From NCBI GenBank assembly GCA_020698575.1, contig CM036245.1, forward strand, positions 1,382,120-1,446,119: a stretch of DNA of 64,000 nucleotides, written 5' to 3'. The DNA comes from Bostrychus sinensis. Its lineage: Eukaryota > Chordata > Actinopteri > Gobiiformes > Eleotridae. The position numbers and the translations under genes were made by a program. The first letter of the stretch is position 1, and every line of letters starts with the position of its first letter. This document shows, piece after piece, positions 1 through 11,410 of this stretch. The notes under the pieces were generated by a model. The model had not been told where the DNA came from. It saw only the letters and a program-made list of their open reading frames with translations, and made no database searches.

Positions 1-1190
1 CCCTTCCACCCCTCCCCCTTCTTACTAACCTCTAATACCTCTCGCCCCCATCACTCCGTCTTTGACTCCTCTCCCCCCCCCCTCTCCCTCCTCCCTCCCC
101 GACGTTAATTTGTTTAATTATTTATTTACCTACCTCCCCTCTTATACTTCCATCCTCTCTCCTTCTCTCATCTCTATCCTCGCCTGATTACCCCCCTCCC
201 AGCCATCCACCGCTCCCGTCCTCCCCACCCATTATACTCCCCCTCTCTCCTAATCCCCCCTGACTCACCCTCTCTATCTCACCCCCTATCCCCCCCTCCT
301 TCTCCAGCCACCCTTCTTTTCTTCCTCTTCTCCCCCCCCACCCCCTTTCTCCTCACACCTCACCCCCCCTCCCCCTCCCTCTCCCTCTCACCCTCTCCCC
401 CCTCCTCTCCCCTACCCCTCTTTATACTACCCCCCTCTATAACTCCCTCCTCCCTCTCCCTCTAATAATGACCCACCTCTACCCCGACCCTTCCCCCCTC
501 TAACCGTCATCCTACTCCTCCTTACCAACCTCACCTAGCCCTCATTCACTGCCCTCTTACCCCTCCTTCTGAACCCTCGTTACTTATCTCCATAATCCCC
601 TCTAGCGACCCCACCCCTCCGCCTCCGCATACTCCCCCCACCCGCCTATCCCCCACCTCTAGAGCAACCACCCTTCCACCCCTTACTTGCGTATTACTTA
701 CATAATGTATTTAAGATATAGACTCCACCCTTCCTCTTTTATATCTATTATATATACTAACTCATAATTATAACTGGGAACACACTTATACTCCTATTAC
801 CCCATCCTCTCACCTTAGTCTAGTCTACCTCTTACATCCCTCCATTCTATCTATCCCTTTAACTTCCTAAACATCTGGTTCTCCTCCCCATTCCCCTTCT
901 CTCTACCTCTCCTTTCCTTTCTATTTCCCTCCTATTACCTCTCTTTTCTCCCCTCCTTTTTCCTTCTTTTGTTTGCTCCTTCCTCCTTTTCTTCATTCTT
1001 ATCCTTTTTTATTAATTCCTTCCTTTTCCACTCTCCTTTTTCATTCCTTTAAAACTCCTTACCACCCCTATCCCCTAAATTTCTTCAATATTCTATAAAA
1101 ATTACTTTTTTTTTTATTTTAAATTTCCCTTCTTTTTATATATCTTTTCCCCCACCTCAATAATTATAAAAATTATTACATATCTCTATT
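1..1190. other. G-depleted pyrimidine-rich tract
   Basis: The + strand is almost all C and T with few G. It is C-rich to about 700, then shifts to T/A-rich, and ends in runs of T near 1110-1270. I see no clean tandem unit and no coding frame. It could be a real polypyrimidine tract or an error-prone assembly of a simple repeat at a contig edge. Confidence 0.7.
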
Positions 1191-1374
1191 TCTTAGGTGC
1201 AACTAAGTTTTTTACTTCTGTTTTTTTTTTTTTTCTTTTTGTTTGTTAATATCTTTTTTTTTTTTGTTTTCTGTTTTTTGTTCTGTCTTCTGTGTTTGAG
1301 TGCCATAGTTTTCTTGTACGAATTAGCTGGATTTCCATGCTAATAGCTACGACCAGTTTTCGTTCTAGTTCCAG

Positions 1375-2083
1375 TATTTTTAGTCCAGCTTTAGTCCAGT
1401 TTTAGTCCAGTTTTAGTCCAGTTTTGGTCCAGCTTTAGACCAGTTTTAGTCCAGTTTTAGTCCAGCTTTAGTCCAGTTCTAGTCCAGTTTTAGTCCAGTT
1501 TTGGTCCAGTTTTAGTCCAGCTTTGGTCCAGTTTTAGTCCAGTTTTAGTCCAGTTTTGGTCCAGCTTTAGACCAGTTTTAGACCAGTTTTAGTCCAGTTT
1601 TAGTCCAGCTTTAGTCCAGTTTTAGTCCAGTTTTAGTCCAGCTTTAGTCCAGTTTTAGTCCAGTTTTAGTCCAGTTTTGGTCCAGCTTTAGACCAGTTTT
1701 AGACCAGTTTTAGTCCAGTTTTAGTCCAGCTTTAGTCCAGTTTTAGTCCAGTTTTAGTCCAGTTTTGGTCCAGCTTTAGACCAGTTTTAGTCCAGTTTTA
1801 GTCCAGCTTTAGTCCAGTTTTAGTCCAGTTTTAGTCCAGTTTTGGTCCAGCTTTAGACCAGTTTTAGTCCAGTTTTAGTCCAGCTTTAGTCCAGTTTTAG
1901 TCCAGTTTTAGTCCAGTTTTGGTCCAGCTTTAGACCAGTTTTAGTCCAGTTTTAGTCCAGCTTTAGTCCAGTTTTAGTCCAGTTTTAGTCCAGTTTTGGT
2001 CCAGCTTTAGACCAGTTTTAGTCCAGTTTTAGTCCAGTTTTGGTCCAGCTTTAGACCAGTTTTAGACCAGTTTTAGTCCAGTT
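1375..2083. repeat. 11-bp minisatellite, unit TTTTAGTCCAG
   Basis: Units of AGTCCAGTTTT type are tandemly repeated about 64 times with variants (GCTTTAG, GTTTTGG, AGACCAG). A longer pattern, with GGTCCAGCTTTAGACCAG returning every several units, indicates higher-order repetition. The core is close to the 12-bp family seen elsewhere in the window. Confidence 0.95.
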
Positions 2084-2937
2084 TTCCCCTAGTCCTAAAC
2101 CCAATGAATTAGAAAGAAATAATTTTGATGCGATAGCGCCCCCTGCAGAATGAGACAAACATTTATATGGAGAGAAAAAAACGTACTTCTGCAGAAATTA
2201 ACAAAATTTGGCAGAAAATTTTATTACATGACCCCAATCAAAAAAGTGAACGAGACTAATGACATTTTTTTTTTATGTTTCCGTGACAACAACTGAAACC
2301 CTTCATTTTGTTCTAATGGAAAAACACTGCAAATCTTTAATGCAGGACAAAAAAATCAAGTTAATCTTAAATGCTCAAAATTTGGTTTACATGTTGTTTT
2401 CATCACAACAAACAAAAGTCAGTGGGCTTTGTGCTTTAACTCTAACCGTGTTTCCGTGGCAACGACACAACAACAGATCATTTTTTCAGTACATTCCACA
2501 TTTACAGCTGTAACTTGCACAAATTATCACCAGTTTGCCTAAAATGTTACACATTTATTCCCCCGACAGGTCTGAACAAATCTAAATACAAACAGATCTG
2601 GAAAAAAAAAAGTACACATACATTTTTAAAACTTCACTCTGAGAACCACGGAGCGAGGATTTTGAAAAAAATACTGTCCTCTGTAAAACTTCATCACATT
2701 TTGTTTTCCAGAAACTGATTTGGCACAAACCTCCAAACTCAGCAGGACCCATGCCTTATGTTGTACGGTTCTGTCCGGACCATGCACAAAGCACACAGCG
2801 CAGTCCCATGGAGACAAGATGCCACATCCAATCATTTTGGCAACTTTCAAAAAAACTGCCCCAGCTCCAGGTCGCAGCAGGCGAGGGCCCATGGTTCCTG
2901 CTCAAATTTATGATGATGATTATTATTAGGCCTGCAG
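2084..2937. other. unique spacer, no supported gene
   Basis: Single-copy-looking sequence between two minisatellites. Short open frames at 2259-2513 and 2751-3017 (+) and 2626-2892 (-) show no motif, splice context or codon pattern that I recognise. The second + frame runs straight into the neighbouring minisatellite. Confidence 0.6.
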
Positions 2938-5932
2938 TAGACCTGGTTCTGACCTGGTTCAGACCTGGTTCAGACCTGGTTCTGACCTGGCTCAGACCTG
3001 GTTCAGACCTGGTTTAGACCTGGTTTAGACCTGGTTCAGACCTGGTTCAGACCTGGTTCAGACCTGGCTCAGACCTGGTTCAGACCTGGTTCAGACCTGG
3101 TTTAGACCTGGTTTAGACCTGGTTCTGACCTGGCTCAGACCTGGCTCAGACCTGGCTCAGACCTGGTTCAGACCTGGTTCAGACCTGGTTTAGACCTGGT
3201 TTAGACCTGGTTCTGACCTGGCTCAGACCTGGCTCAGACCTGGCTCAGACCTGGTTCAGACCTGGTTCAGACCTGGTTTAGACCTGGTTTAGACCTGGTT
3301 CAGACCTGGTTCAGACCTGGCTCAGACCTGGCTCAGACCTGGTTCAGACCTGGTTCAGACCTGGTTTAGACCTGGTTTAGACCTGGTTCTGACCTGGCTC
3401 AGACCTGGTTCAGACCTGGTTTAGACCTGGTTTAGACCTGGTTTAGACCTGGTTCAGACCTGGTTCAGACCTGGTTTAGACCTGGTTCAGACCTGGCTCA
3501 GACCTGGCTCAGACTTGGTTCAGACCTGGTTCAGACCTGGTTTAGACCTGGTTTAGACCTGGTTCTGACCTGGCTCAGACCTGGTTCAGACCTGGTTTAG
3601 ACCTGGTTTAGACCTGGTTCAGACCTGGTTCAGACCTGGTTTAGACCTGGTTCAGACCTGGTTCAGACCTGGTTCAGACCTGGTTTAGACCTGGTTTAGA
3701 CCTGGTTCAGACCTGGTTCAGACCTGGTTTAGACCTGGTTTAGACCTGGTTTAGACCTGGTTCAGACCTGGTTTAGACCTGGTTCTGACCTGGCTCAGAC
3801 CTGGTTCAGACCTGGTTTAGACCTGGTTTAGACCTGGTTCAGACCTGGTTCAGACCTGGTTTAGACCTGGTTTAGACCAGGTTTAGACCTGGTTTAGACC
3901 TGGTTTAGACCTGGTTCTGACCTGGCTCAGACCTGGTTCAGACCTGGTTTAGACCTGGTTTAGACCTGGTTCAGACCTGGTTCAGACCTGGTTTAGACCT
4001 GGTTTAGACCTGGTTTAGACCTGGTTCAGACCTGGTTCAGACCTGGTTTAGACCTGGTTCAGTCCTGGTTCAGACCTGGTTCAGACCTGGTTTAGACCTG
4101 GTTCAGACCTGGTTTAGACCTGGTTCAGACCTGGTTTTGACCTGGTTCAGACCTGGTTTAGACCTGGTTTAGACCTGGTTTAGACCTGGTTCAGACCTCG
4201 TTTTGACCTGGTTCAGACCTGGTTTAGACCTGGTTTAGACCTGGTTTAGACCTGGTTCAGACCTGGTTTTGACCTGGTTCAGACCTGGTTTAGACCTGGT
4301 TTAGACCTGGTTTAGACCTGGTTCAGACCTGGTTTTGACCTGGTTTAGACCTGGTTTAGACCTGGTTTAGACCTGGTTCAGACCTGGTTTTGACCTGGTT
4401 CAGACCTGGTTTAGACCTGGTTTAGACCTGGTTTAGACCTGGTTCAGACCTGGTTTTGACCTGGTTCAGACCTGGTTTAGACCTGGTTTAGACCTGGTTT
4501 AGACCTGGTTCAGACCTGGTTTTGACCTGGTTCAGACCTGGTTTAGACCTGGTTTAGACCTGGTTTAGACCTGGTTTAGACCTGGTTCAGACCTGGTTTT
4601 GACCTGGTTCAGACCTGGTTTAGACCTGGTTTAGACCTGGTTTAGACCTGGTTCAGACCTGGTTTTGACCTGGTTCAGACCTGGTTTAGACCTGGTTTAG
4701 ACCTGGTTTAGACCTGGTTCAGACCTGGTTTTGACCTGGTTCAGACCTGGTTTAGACCTGGTTTAGACCTGGTTTAGACCTGGTTCAGACCTGGTTTTGA
4801 CCTGGTTCAGACCTGGTTTAGACCTGGTTTAGACCTGGTTTAGACCTGGTTCAGACCTGGTTTTGACCTGGTTCAGACCTGGTTTAGACCTGGTTTAGAC
4901 CTGGTTTAGACCTGGTTTAGACCTGGTTCAGACCTGGTTTTGACCTGGTTCAGACCTGGTTTAGACCTGGTTTAGACCTGGTTCTGACCTGGTTCAGACC
5001 TGGTTTTGACCTGGTTCAGACCTGGTTTAGACCTGGTTTAGACCTGGTTCTGACCTGGTTCAGACCTGGTTTAGACCTGGTTTAGACCTGGTTCAGACCT
5101 GGTTTAGACCTGGTTCAGACCTGGTTTTGACCTGGTTCAGACCTGGTTTAGACCTGGTTTAGACCTGGTTCTGACCTGGTTCAGACCTGGTTTAGACCTG
5201 GTTCAGACCTGGTTTAGACCTGGTTTAGACCTGGTTTAGACCTGGTTTAGACCTGGTTCAGACCTGGTTTTGACCTGGTTCAGACCTGGTTTAGACCTGG
5301 TTTAGACCTGGTTTAGACCTGGTTTAGACCTGGTTCAGACCTGGTTTTGACCTGGTTCAGACCTGGTTTAGACCTGGTTTAGACCTGGTTTAGTCCTGGT
5401 TTAGACCTGGTTCAGACCTGGTTTAGACCTGGTTCAGACCTGGTTTAGGCCTGGTTCAGACCTGGTTCTGACCTGGTTCAGACCTGGTTTAGACCTGGTT
5501 TAGACCTGGTTCAGACCTGGTTTTGACCTGGTTCAGACCTGGTTTAGACCTGGTTCAGACCTGGTTCAGACCTGGTTTAGTCCTGGTTCAGACCTGGTTC
5601 AGACCTGGTTCAGACCTGGTTCAGACCTGGTTTAGACCTGGTTCAGACCTGGTTCAGACCTGGTTTAGTCCTGGTTTAGACCTGGTTCAGTCCTGGTTCA
5701 GACCTGGTTCAGACCTGGTTTAGACCTGGTTCAGACCTGGTTTAGACCTGGTTTAGACCTGGTTCAGACCTGGTTTAGACCTGGTTTAGACCTGGTTCAG
5801 ACCTGGTTCAGACCTGGTTCAGACCTGGTTCAGACCTGGTTTAGACCTGGTTCAGACCTGGTTTAGACCTGGTTCAGACCTGGTTCAGACCTGGTTTAGA
5901 CCTGGTTCAGACCTGGTTTAGACCTGGTCTTG
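2938..5932. repeat. 12-bp minisatellite, unit ACCTGGTTYAGA
   Basis: About 250 units of GACCTGGTTTAG, GACCTGGTTCAG, GACCTGGCTCAG and GACCTGGTTTTG. Blocks of variants recur (for example the GGTTTTGACC block about every 96-108 bp between 4130 and 5350), so the array has higher-order structure. The open frame at 5523-5723 comes only from the unit being divisible by three. Confidence 0.97.
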
Positions 5933-5966
5933 TCCCTGACCACATTCCTCTGTGGGCTGCAGGGGT

Positions 5967-6127
5967 CAGAGGTCACAGAGACAAAGGGAAGCAGAGCAAA
6001 CTCTGGACCGAGCTGCACAAACACGACCCAGACATGACTCTGATTTACTGCAGTACTCCACCGTGTACTCTGTGTACTCTGTGTACTCTGTGTACTGCTT
6101 CTGAGTGGGACTCTACAGATCTGTGAC
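5967..6127 (+). CDS. possible terminal coding exon (weak)
   Basis: Downstream of the 12-bp array, the sequence TGTGGGCTGCAG is a plausible splice acceptor. It is followed by an open frame starting about 5970 that reads VRGHRDKGKQSKLWTELH and continues through KHDPDM to a run of TLC repeats, with a TGA at about 6125-6127. The charged segment looks more protein-like than array sequence, but I recognise no family. The reverse strand is also open here, which weakens the case. No upstream exon of such a gene is seen. It may be chance. Confidence 0.2.
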
Positions 6128-7229
6128 TTTGGATATAATCAGAGAAAAAGAGCCCTTCACTTCCTTAAACTTTGTGTAAAAAGTAAAAATGTCTTTGATA
6201 AATGTTGATAAATGTTTTTTTGATAAATGAATAAGAGCAGACTGGATGTAGAGGGCTCGTTGTTGATTGGTCAGTGCTTCCTGGAGTGGGCGGGGCTTCG
6301 TCTAAGGTGGAACTGAGCGTTCTGAGGCCTCAGGAACTCAGTGTCGGAAAATAGAGGATCAGTCAAACAGGCGTGAATGAAACAGAAGACAAAGAGACGT
6401 CCTCTTTGTTAGGTTCACCTGCACTGAAAACCCATCAGGGATGAAGCCGGGTCCAACAGTCAGGACCGGCCCAGACCTGAGGACCACAGAGAGGCTGCTC
6501 TGTTCTGTGAGAAGGCCACAAGTATTTCAGGTCTTGCCCTAAATGCACACAGAGCACATGCAGCTCTTTGGGCAAGAGTCGTTAAAGGAAAACTAGACGA
6601 GCACATCGCCCTTCGAAGGAAAAGTATCTGCAGGAACAAGGAAACTGAGAAAAATGGCTTTAAAGGTTTGATGTTGTCCCTCTGAGTTTGTCACAGAAAC
6701 ATTCGTGGCAGTGTAAAACCTGCTCATGAATAGTTTTTTATCAATCACAGCCATCACCACTGATTTGACCTTTGACCTCCTAAATGTGGACTTTATATGG
6801 GGTGTCCTGGAAATCATATTTATTGAGCACCTTGGCAGTCAAAATCATAAGGAAGTGTCAAAGTTTTGTGCCTGAGTTGTGTCCCATTTCAGAGTTTTAA
6901 CATTTGTTTCCATATTTTGCAGTAACTGTTTTCACTCTTAACTCTTAAAAATATGCAGTTACTGCGTTTTACCTTTGTACAGTCGCATAAAACAACCTGC
7001 ATCTACATCATTTTATCGATTTAAAATAAGGTTCTCCCTGTTTTCATATGCTGTGATGGATCTGAAGCCTCACAGAGAACTGGAGTTACAGGATGTGACT
7101 TTAGTTCACATCAGTGCAGTATTTAACACAGTTCTTTGTTTATTTGCGTTAAAGGCTACAGACTAAACGATTGTTGTGCATTAAAATAGGTTGCAACTCT
7201 TTACAGATTTAAACTTTTGTATTTTTGGG
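6128..7229. other. unique intergenic sequence
   Basis: Mostly unique. It holds an inverted CCAAT box (ATTGG near 6267) and a GC-box-like GGGCGGGGC (about 6288). The short open frames at 6593-6817 (-) and 6975-7166 (+) show no recognisable domain. Confidence 0.5.
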
Positions 7230-7570
7230 AACACTTTTCTTCGGATCCGTAAGTTTGCAGAGCCCTGACAGCGACAAATCTTCAGCAGCGCGCACGAAAA
7301 CTTAACCCAGTTCTTTGTTCCACACGAGGGCGGAATGCGCTTTGTTCCCACAGCGCAATGTTTTTTATTTCACAGATAGAGCCAGATCTAATAAAACTAA
7401 AGTGGGACAGGAAAGCGCTGCGGAAACAGCGCGAGGAGAGGAAGAGGAAGGAAAAACTCAGAGACGCACGAGAGGAGCGAGAAGGAATGTGGAGTTAAAG
7501 TCCAAAATGTGTTCTTAGAAAGTCTGTGCGCCGCTGTAAACATCTGGACTCGTGTCAAAATCACCCCCTC

Positions 7571-7574
7571 CTCT

Positions 7575-7606
<32 letters not shown>

Positions 7607-7622
7607 CTCTCTCTCCCTCTTC
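7571..7622. repeat. CT microsatellite
   Basis: A run of CTCTCT with TCC interruptions lies in the candidate promoter or leader. It creates serine/leucine-rich open frames on + and an Arg/Glu-rich frame on -, none of them credible as protein. Confidence 0.9.
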
Positions 7623-7752
7623 TCCTCCTCTCTCACTCCTTCCCTCCTCCCTCCTCCGCTCCAGCCTCCTTCTCTCTGCTCGTCTTTTCCTCTCGCTGCG
7701 GCCGCGGAGGTTACGCACGGGACGCGCTGCGGATGGAGACTTCTTCTGTCGC

Positions 7753-7755
<3 letters not shown>

Positions 7756-7787
<32 letters not shown>
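7756..7787. repeat. poly(A) run
   Basis: Uninterrupted A-run of about 32 nt inside the CpG-rich segment. It generates poly-Lys and poly-Phe in shadow frames. Confidence 0.95.
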
Positions 7788-7791
<4 letters not shown>

Positions 7792-8003
7792 GGACGCCGA
7801 GGATCGAGCTCTGTTTCTGGGATAAAGTTATTTAAATCGTTCAAGGCCTGTCGTGGTTGTAAAAAAGGAGAAACCGGGGCAGGACTGGAGTTTGTCCGAT
7901 GCTTTGTGAGAGACACCGGGGGAAGACGCTCAGAGACGCGGGGCTGAGGAGCGAGTTCACCGGCCGCTGATCGTTCATGTCTCCGCTTACAACCGACACC
8001 GAG

Positions 8004-8797
8004 GTACGACCAACACTTTCTCACACCACTCTCACCAACTTTTACCAACCTTTTACGCATTTTAACATCTTCTGAAACGTTGGCTTTAAACATTGCTCTT
8101 TTTAGTCATTGCGTAAAGTTTTATTAAGGCACCGACGGCGACAGAAAAACCAATGAGCTCAGACAAAAGGTGAAAAAAGTCTTCAGTTCAAGCCCTACAT
8201 GGTCAGTATAACCCAAATGGCTCTTGCAGCCTGACACACTCATTCAGTTTTACACGACCGCGCGTCCAGATGGCACTAAAGTCAAGTTTACGCAGCGTTC
8301 GTACGAGTTTTTACGCACCGGTACCGATTGTTTTTGCACAATTTTCACCTTATTTCATCCATGTTTCTGCTTTTTGAACCAGATTTAGATCCAACCTCTC
8401 ATTGTTTAAAGAGGATGCTTCAAACACTGGTCTTAGTTTACCGTAAATGGCTGTAAAAGGCGCTGAAAATGCTCCGAACATCACATTTTTGCGGCGATAA
8501 CGCGAAGAAAAGTTCAGATTAAAAGCTCTCAGATCCTGAGCCAAACAGAAACTCTTCATTAAACTGAGCATGCGCTGGTGTCAGAGGAGGAGTAGATACT
8601 GCAGTACTGGGTCTGAAGGCAGTAAATGTGGCTCTGTCTGATTATTTTGAAGTATTTCCTGCTGCAGATACTGTAGCTGTCAGTTCACTTACAGTATGGA
8701 GTGGCAGACAGGAGCAACACCACAGAGGCTAAAGCAGGAACTGTCCAGTCATCTGTGTGCTTCATAACATCAGCTGAGAAATATCTGATATTTTGAT
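8004..8797. other. unique sequence, possible first intron
   Basis: If the donor at 8004 is real this is intron. It contains no further recognisable exon. CpG content falls steadily after about 8350. Confidence 0.4.
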
Positions 8798-8798
8798 T

Positions 8799-8836
<38 letters not shown>

Positions 8837-8853
8837 GCTACTGCTGCTGCTGC
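8798..8853. repeat. (CTA)n/(CTG)n microsatellite
   Basis: About 13 CTA triplets followed by CTG triplets. The minus frame reads poly-Ser and is not a gene. Confidence 0.95.
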
Positions 8854-8970
8854 TGTCACAGTGGGGAGGTTGTACTGTGGTTGAATAAACGAGAAACAGA
8901 ATAAAAAGCTGTTGTGTGTCAAAATAAAGGACTGTAACTCCTTCTGTGATACACACTTAAACTGAGAGGA

Positions 8971-11151
8971 GTTTAGTCCTGGTTTAGTCCTGGTTTAGTC
9001 CTGGTTTAGTCCTGGTTTAGTCCTGGTTTAGACCTGGTTTAGTCCTGGTTTAGCCCTGGTTTAGTCCTGGTTTAGACCTGGTTTAGTCCTGGTTTAGTCC
9101 TGGTTTAGACCTCGTTTAGACCTGGTTTAGTCCTGGTTTAGACCTGGTTTAGTCCTGGTTTAGTCCTGGTTTAGTCCTGGTTTAGTCCTGGTTTAGCCCT
9201 GGTTTAGTCCTGGTTTAGCCCTGGTTTAGTCCTGGTTTAGTCCTGGTTTAGACCTGGTTTAGACCTGGTTTAGTCCTGGTTTAGTCCTGGTTTAGACCTG
9301 GTTTAGTCCTGGTTTAGTCCAGGTTTAGACCTGGTTTAGACCTGGTTTAGTCCTGGTTTAGACCTGGTTTAGACCTGGTTTAGTCCTGGTTTAGTCCTGG
9401 TTTAGTCCTGGTTTAGCCCTGGTTTAGTCCTGGTTTAGACCTGGTTTAGTCCTGGTTTAGTCCTGGTTTAGACCTGGTTTAGACCTGGTTTAGTCCTGGT
9501 TTAGACCTGGTTTAGACCTGGTTTAGTCCTGGTTTAGACCTGGTTTAGTCCTGGTTTAGTCCTGGTTTAGTCCTGGTTTAGCCCTGGTTTAGTCCTGGTT
9601 TAGACCTGGTTTAGTCCTGGTTTAGTCCTGGTTTAGACCTGGTTTAGACCTGGTTTAGTCCTGGTTTAGACCTGGTTTAGTCCTGGTTTAGTCCTGGTTT
9701 AGACCTGGTTTAGTCCTGGTTTAGTCCTGGTTTAGACCTGGTTTAGACCTGGTTTAGACCTGGTTTAGTCCTGGTTTAGTCCTGGTTTAGTCCTGGTTTA
9801 GACCTGGCTTAGTCCTGGTTTAGTCCTGGTTTAGTCCTGGTTTAGTCCAGGTTTAGACCTGGTTTAGCCCTGGTTTAGTCCTGGTTTAGACCTGGTTTAG
9901 TCCTGGTTTAGTCCTGGTTTAGTCCTGGTTTAGCCCTGGTTTAGTCCTGGTTTAGACCTGGTTTAGTCCTGGTTTAGTCCTGGTTTAGACCTGGTTTAGA
10001 CCTGGTTTAGTCCTGGTTTAGACCTGGTTTAGACCTGGTTTAGTCCTGGTTTAGACCTGGTTTAGTCCTGGTTTAGTCCTGGTTTAGTCCTGGTTTAGCC
10101 CTGGTTTAGTCCTGGTTTAGACCTGGTTTAGTCCTGGTTTAGTCCTGGTTTAGACCTGGTTTAGACCTGGTTTAGACCTGGCTTAGTCCTGGTTTAGTCC
10201 TGGTTTAGGCCTGGTTTAGTCCTGGTTCAGACCTGGTTTAGACCTGGCTTAGTCCTGGTTTAGTCCTGGTTTAGTCCTGGTTTAGTCCAGGTTTAGACCT
10301 GGTTTAGCCCTGGTTTAGTCCTGGTTTAGACCTGGTTTAGTCCTGGTTTAGTCCTGGTTTAGTCCTGGTTTAGCCCTGGTTTAGTCCTGGTTTAGACCTG
10401 GTTTAGTCCTGGTTTAGTCCTGGTTTAGACCTGGTTTAGACCTGGTTTAGTCCTGGTTTAGACCTGGTTTAGACCTGGTTTAGTCCTGGTTTAGACCTGG
10501 TTTAGTCCTGGTTTAGTCCTGGTTTAGTCCTGGTTTAGCCCTGGTTTAGTCCTGGTTTAGACCTGGTTTAGTCCTGGTTTAGTCCTGGTTTAGACCTGGT
10601 TTAGACCTGGTTTAGTCCTGGTTTAGACCTGGTTTAGTCCTGGTTTAGTCCTGGTTTAGACCTGGTTTAGTCCTGGTTTAGTCCTGGTTTAGACCTGGTT
10701 TAGACCTGGTTTAGACCTGGTTTAGTCCTGGTTTAGTCCTGGTTTAGTCCTGGTTTAGACCTGGCTTAGTCCTGGTTTAGTCCTGGTTTAGTCCTGGTTT
10801 AGTCCAGGTTTAGTCCTTGTTTAGACCTGGTTTAGTCCTGGTTTAGTCCAGGTTTAGTCCTGGTTTAGTCCTGGTTTAGTCCTGGTTTAGTCCAGGTTTA
10901 GTCCTGGTTTAGTCCTGGTTTAGTCCTGGTTTAGTCCAGGTTTAGTCCAGGTTTAGTCCTGGTTTAGACCTGGTTTAGTCCTGGTTTAGTCCAGGTTTAG
11001 TCCTGGTTTAGTCCTGGTTTAGTCCTGGTTTAGTCCAGGTTTAGTCCTGGTTTAGTCCTGGTTTAGTCCTGGTTTAGTCCAGGTTTAGTCCTGGTTTAGT
11101 CCTGGTTTAGTCCAGGTTTAGTCCAGGTTTAGTCCTGGTTTAGTCCTGGTT
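8971..11151. repeat. 12-bp minisatellite, unit CCTGGTTTAGTC
   Basis: About 180 units of CCTGGTTTAGTC, CCTGGTTTAGAC and CCTGGTTTAGCC in the same orientation as the 2938-5932 array. Large blocks repeat nearly verbatim (compare 9790-10170 with 10240-10620), a sign of recent segmental duplication inside the array. Confidence 0.97.
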
Positions 11152-11409
11152 TCTTCTCAGTGAGAGCCTTCTGTGTTTGAGAGAATGGCTCCTTCACAAT
11201 AAAAGCCTCAGCTCTGACACAGCAGCAGTAAACCTGCACCAGTCATGCTTTTATTTTACTTTTTATTTAAATCAAATGAAAAGTAAAAGACTTTCAAATC
11301 CCATGAGTCAGTATTTTATTTCCAGTAAAACAACGATAACAACAAATGTTTCCTCTGAGAAATGTGACGCTTTTATCACAAAATGAGCTCATTTCAAATG
11401 TGATGCCTA
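11152..11409. other. unique spacer between two arrays
   Basis: Ordinary AT-rich sequence. The open frame at 11177-11386 has no recognisable feature. Confidence 0.5.
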
Positions 11410-11410
11410 C

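Larger units (their letters stand above)
7230..8003 (+). promoter_or_regulatory. CpG-rich candidate promoter and first exon with splice donor
   Basis: CpG density rises clearly from 7250 to 8003 compared with the flanks. The segment has a CT tract (7571-7622), an A-run (about 7756-7787) and a GC-rich end with CGGCCGCTGATCG. GAG/GTACGA at 8003/8004 is a plausible 5' splice site. An ATG at 7977 opens nine codons (MSPLTTDTE) up to the donor, but its context is weak (T at -3 and at +4), so this may be 5' UTR. The next exon is not recognised. Confidence 0.4.

Noticed and set aside
7977..8003. MSPLTTDTE as the start of the claudin protein
   Set aside because: Weak start context, 30 kb away, and it lacks the first membrane segment and W-GLW-C-C loop that claudin exon 1 must encode.
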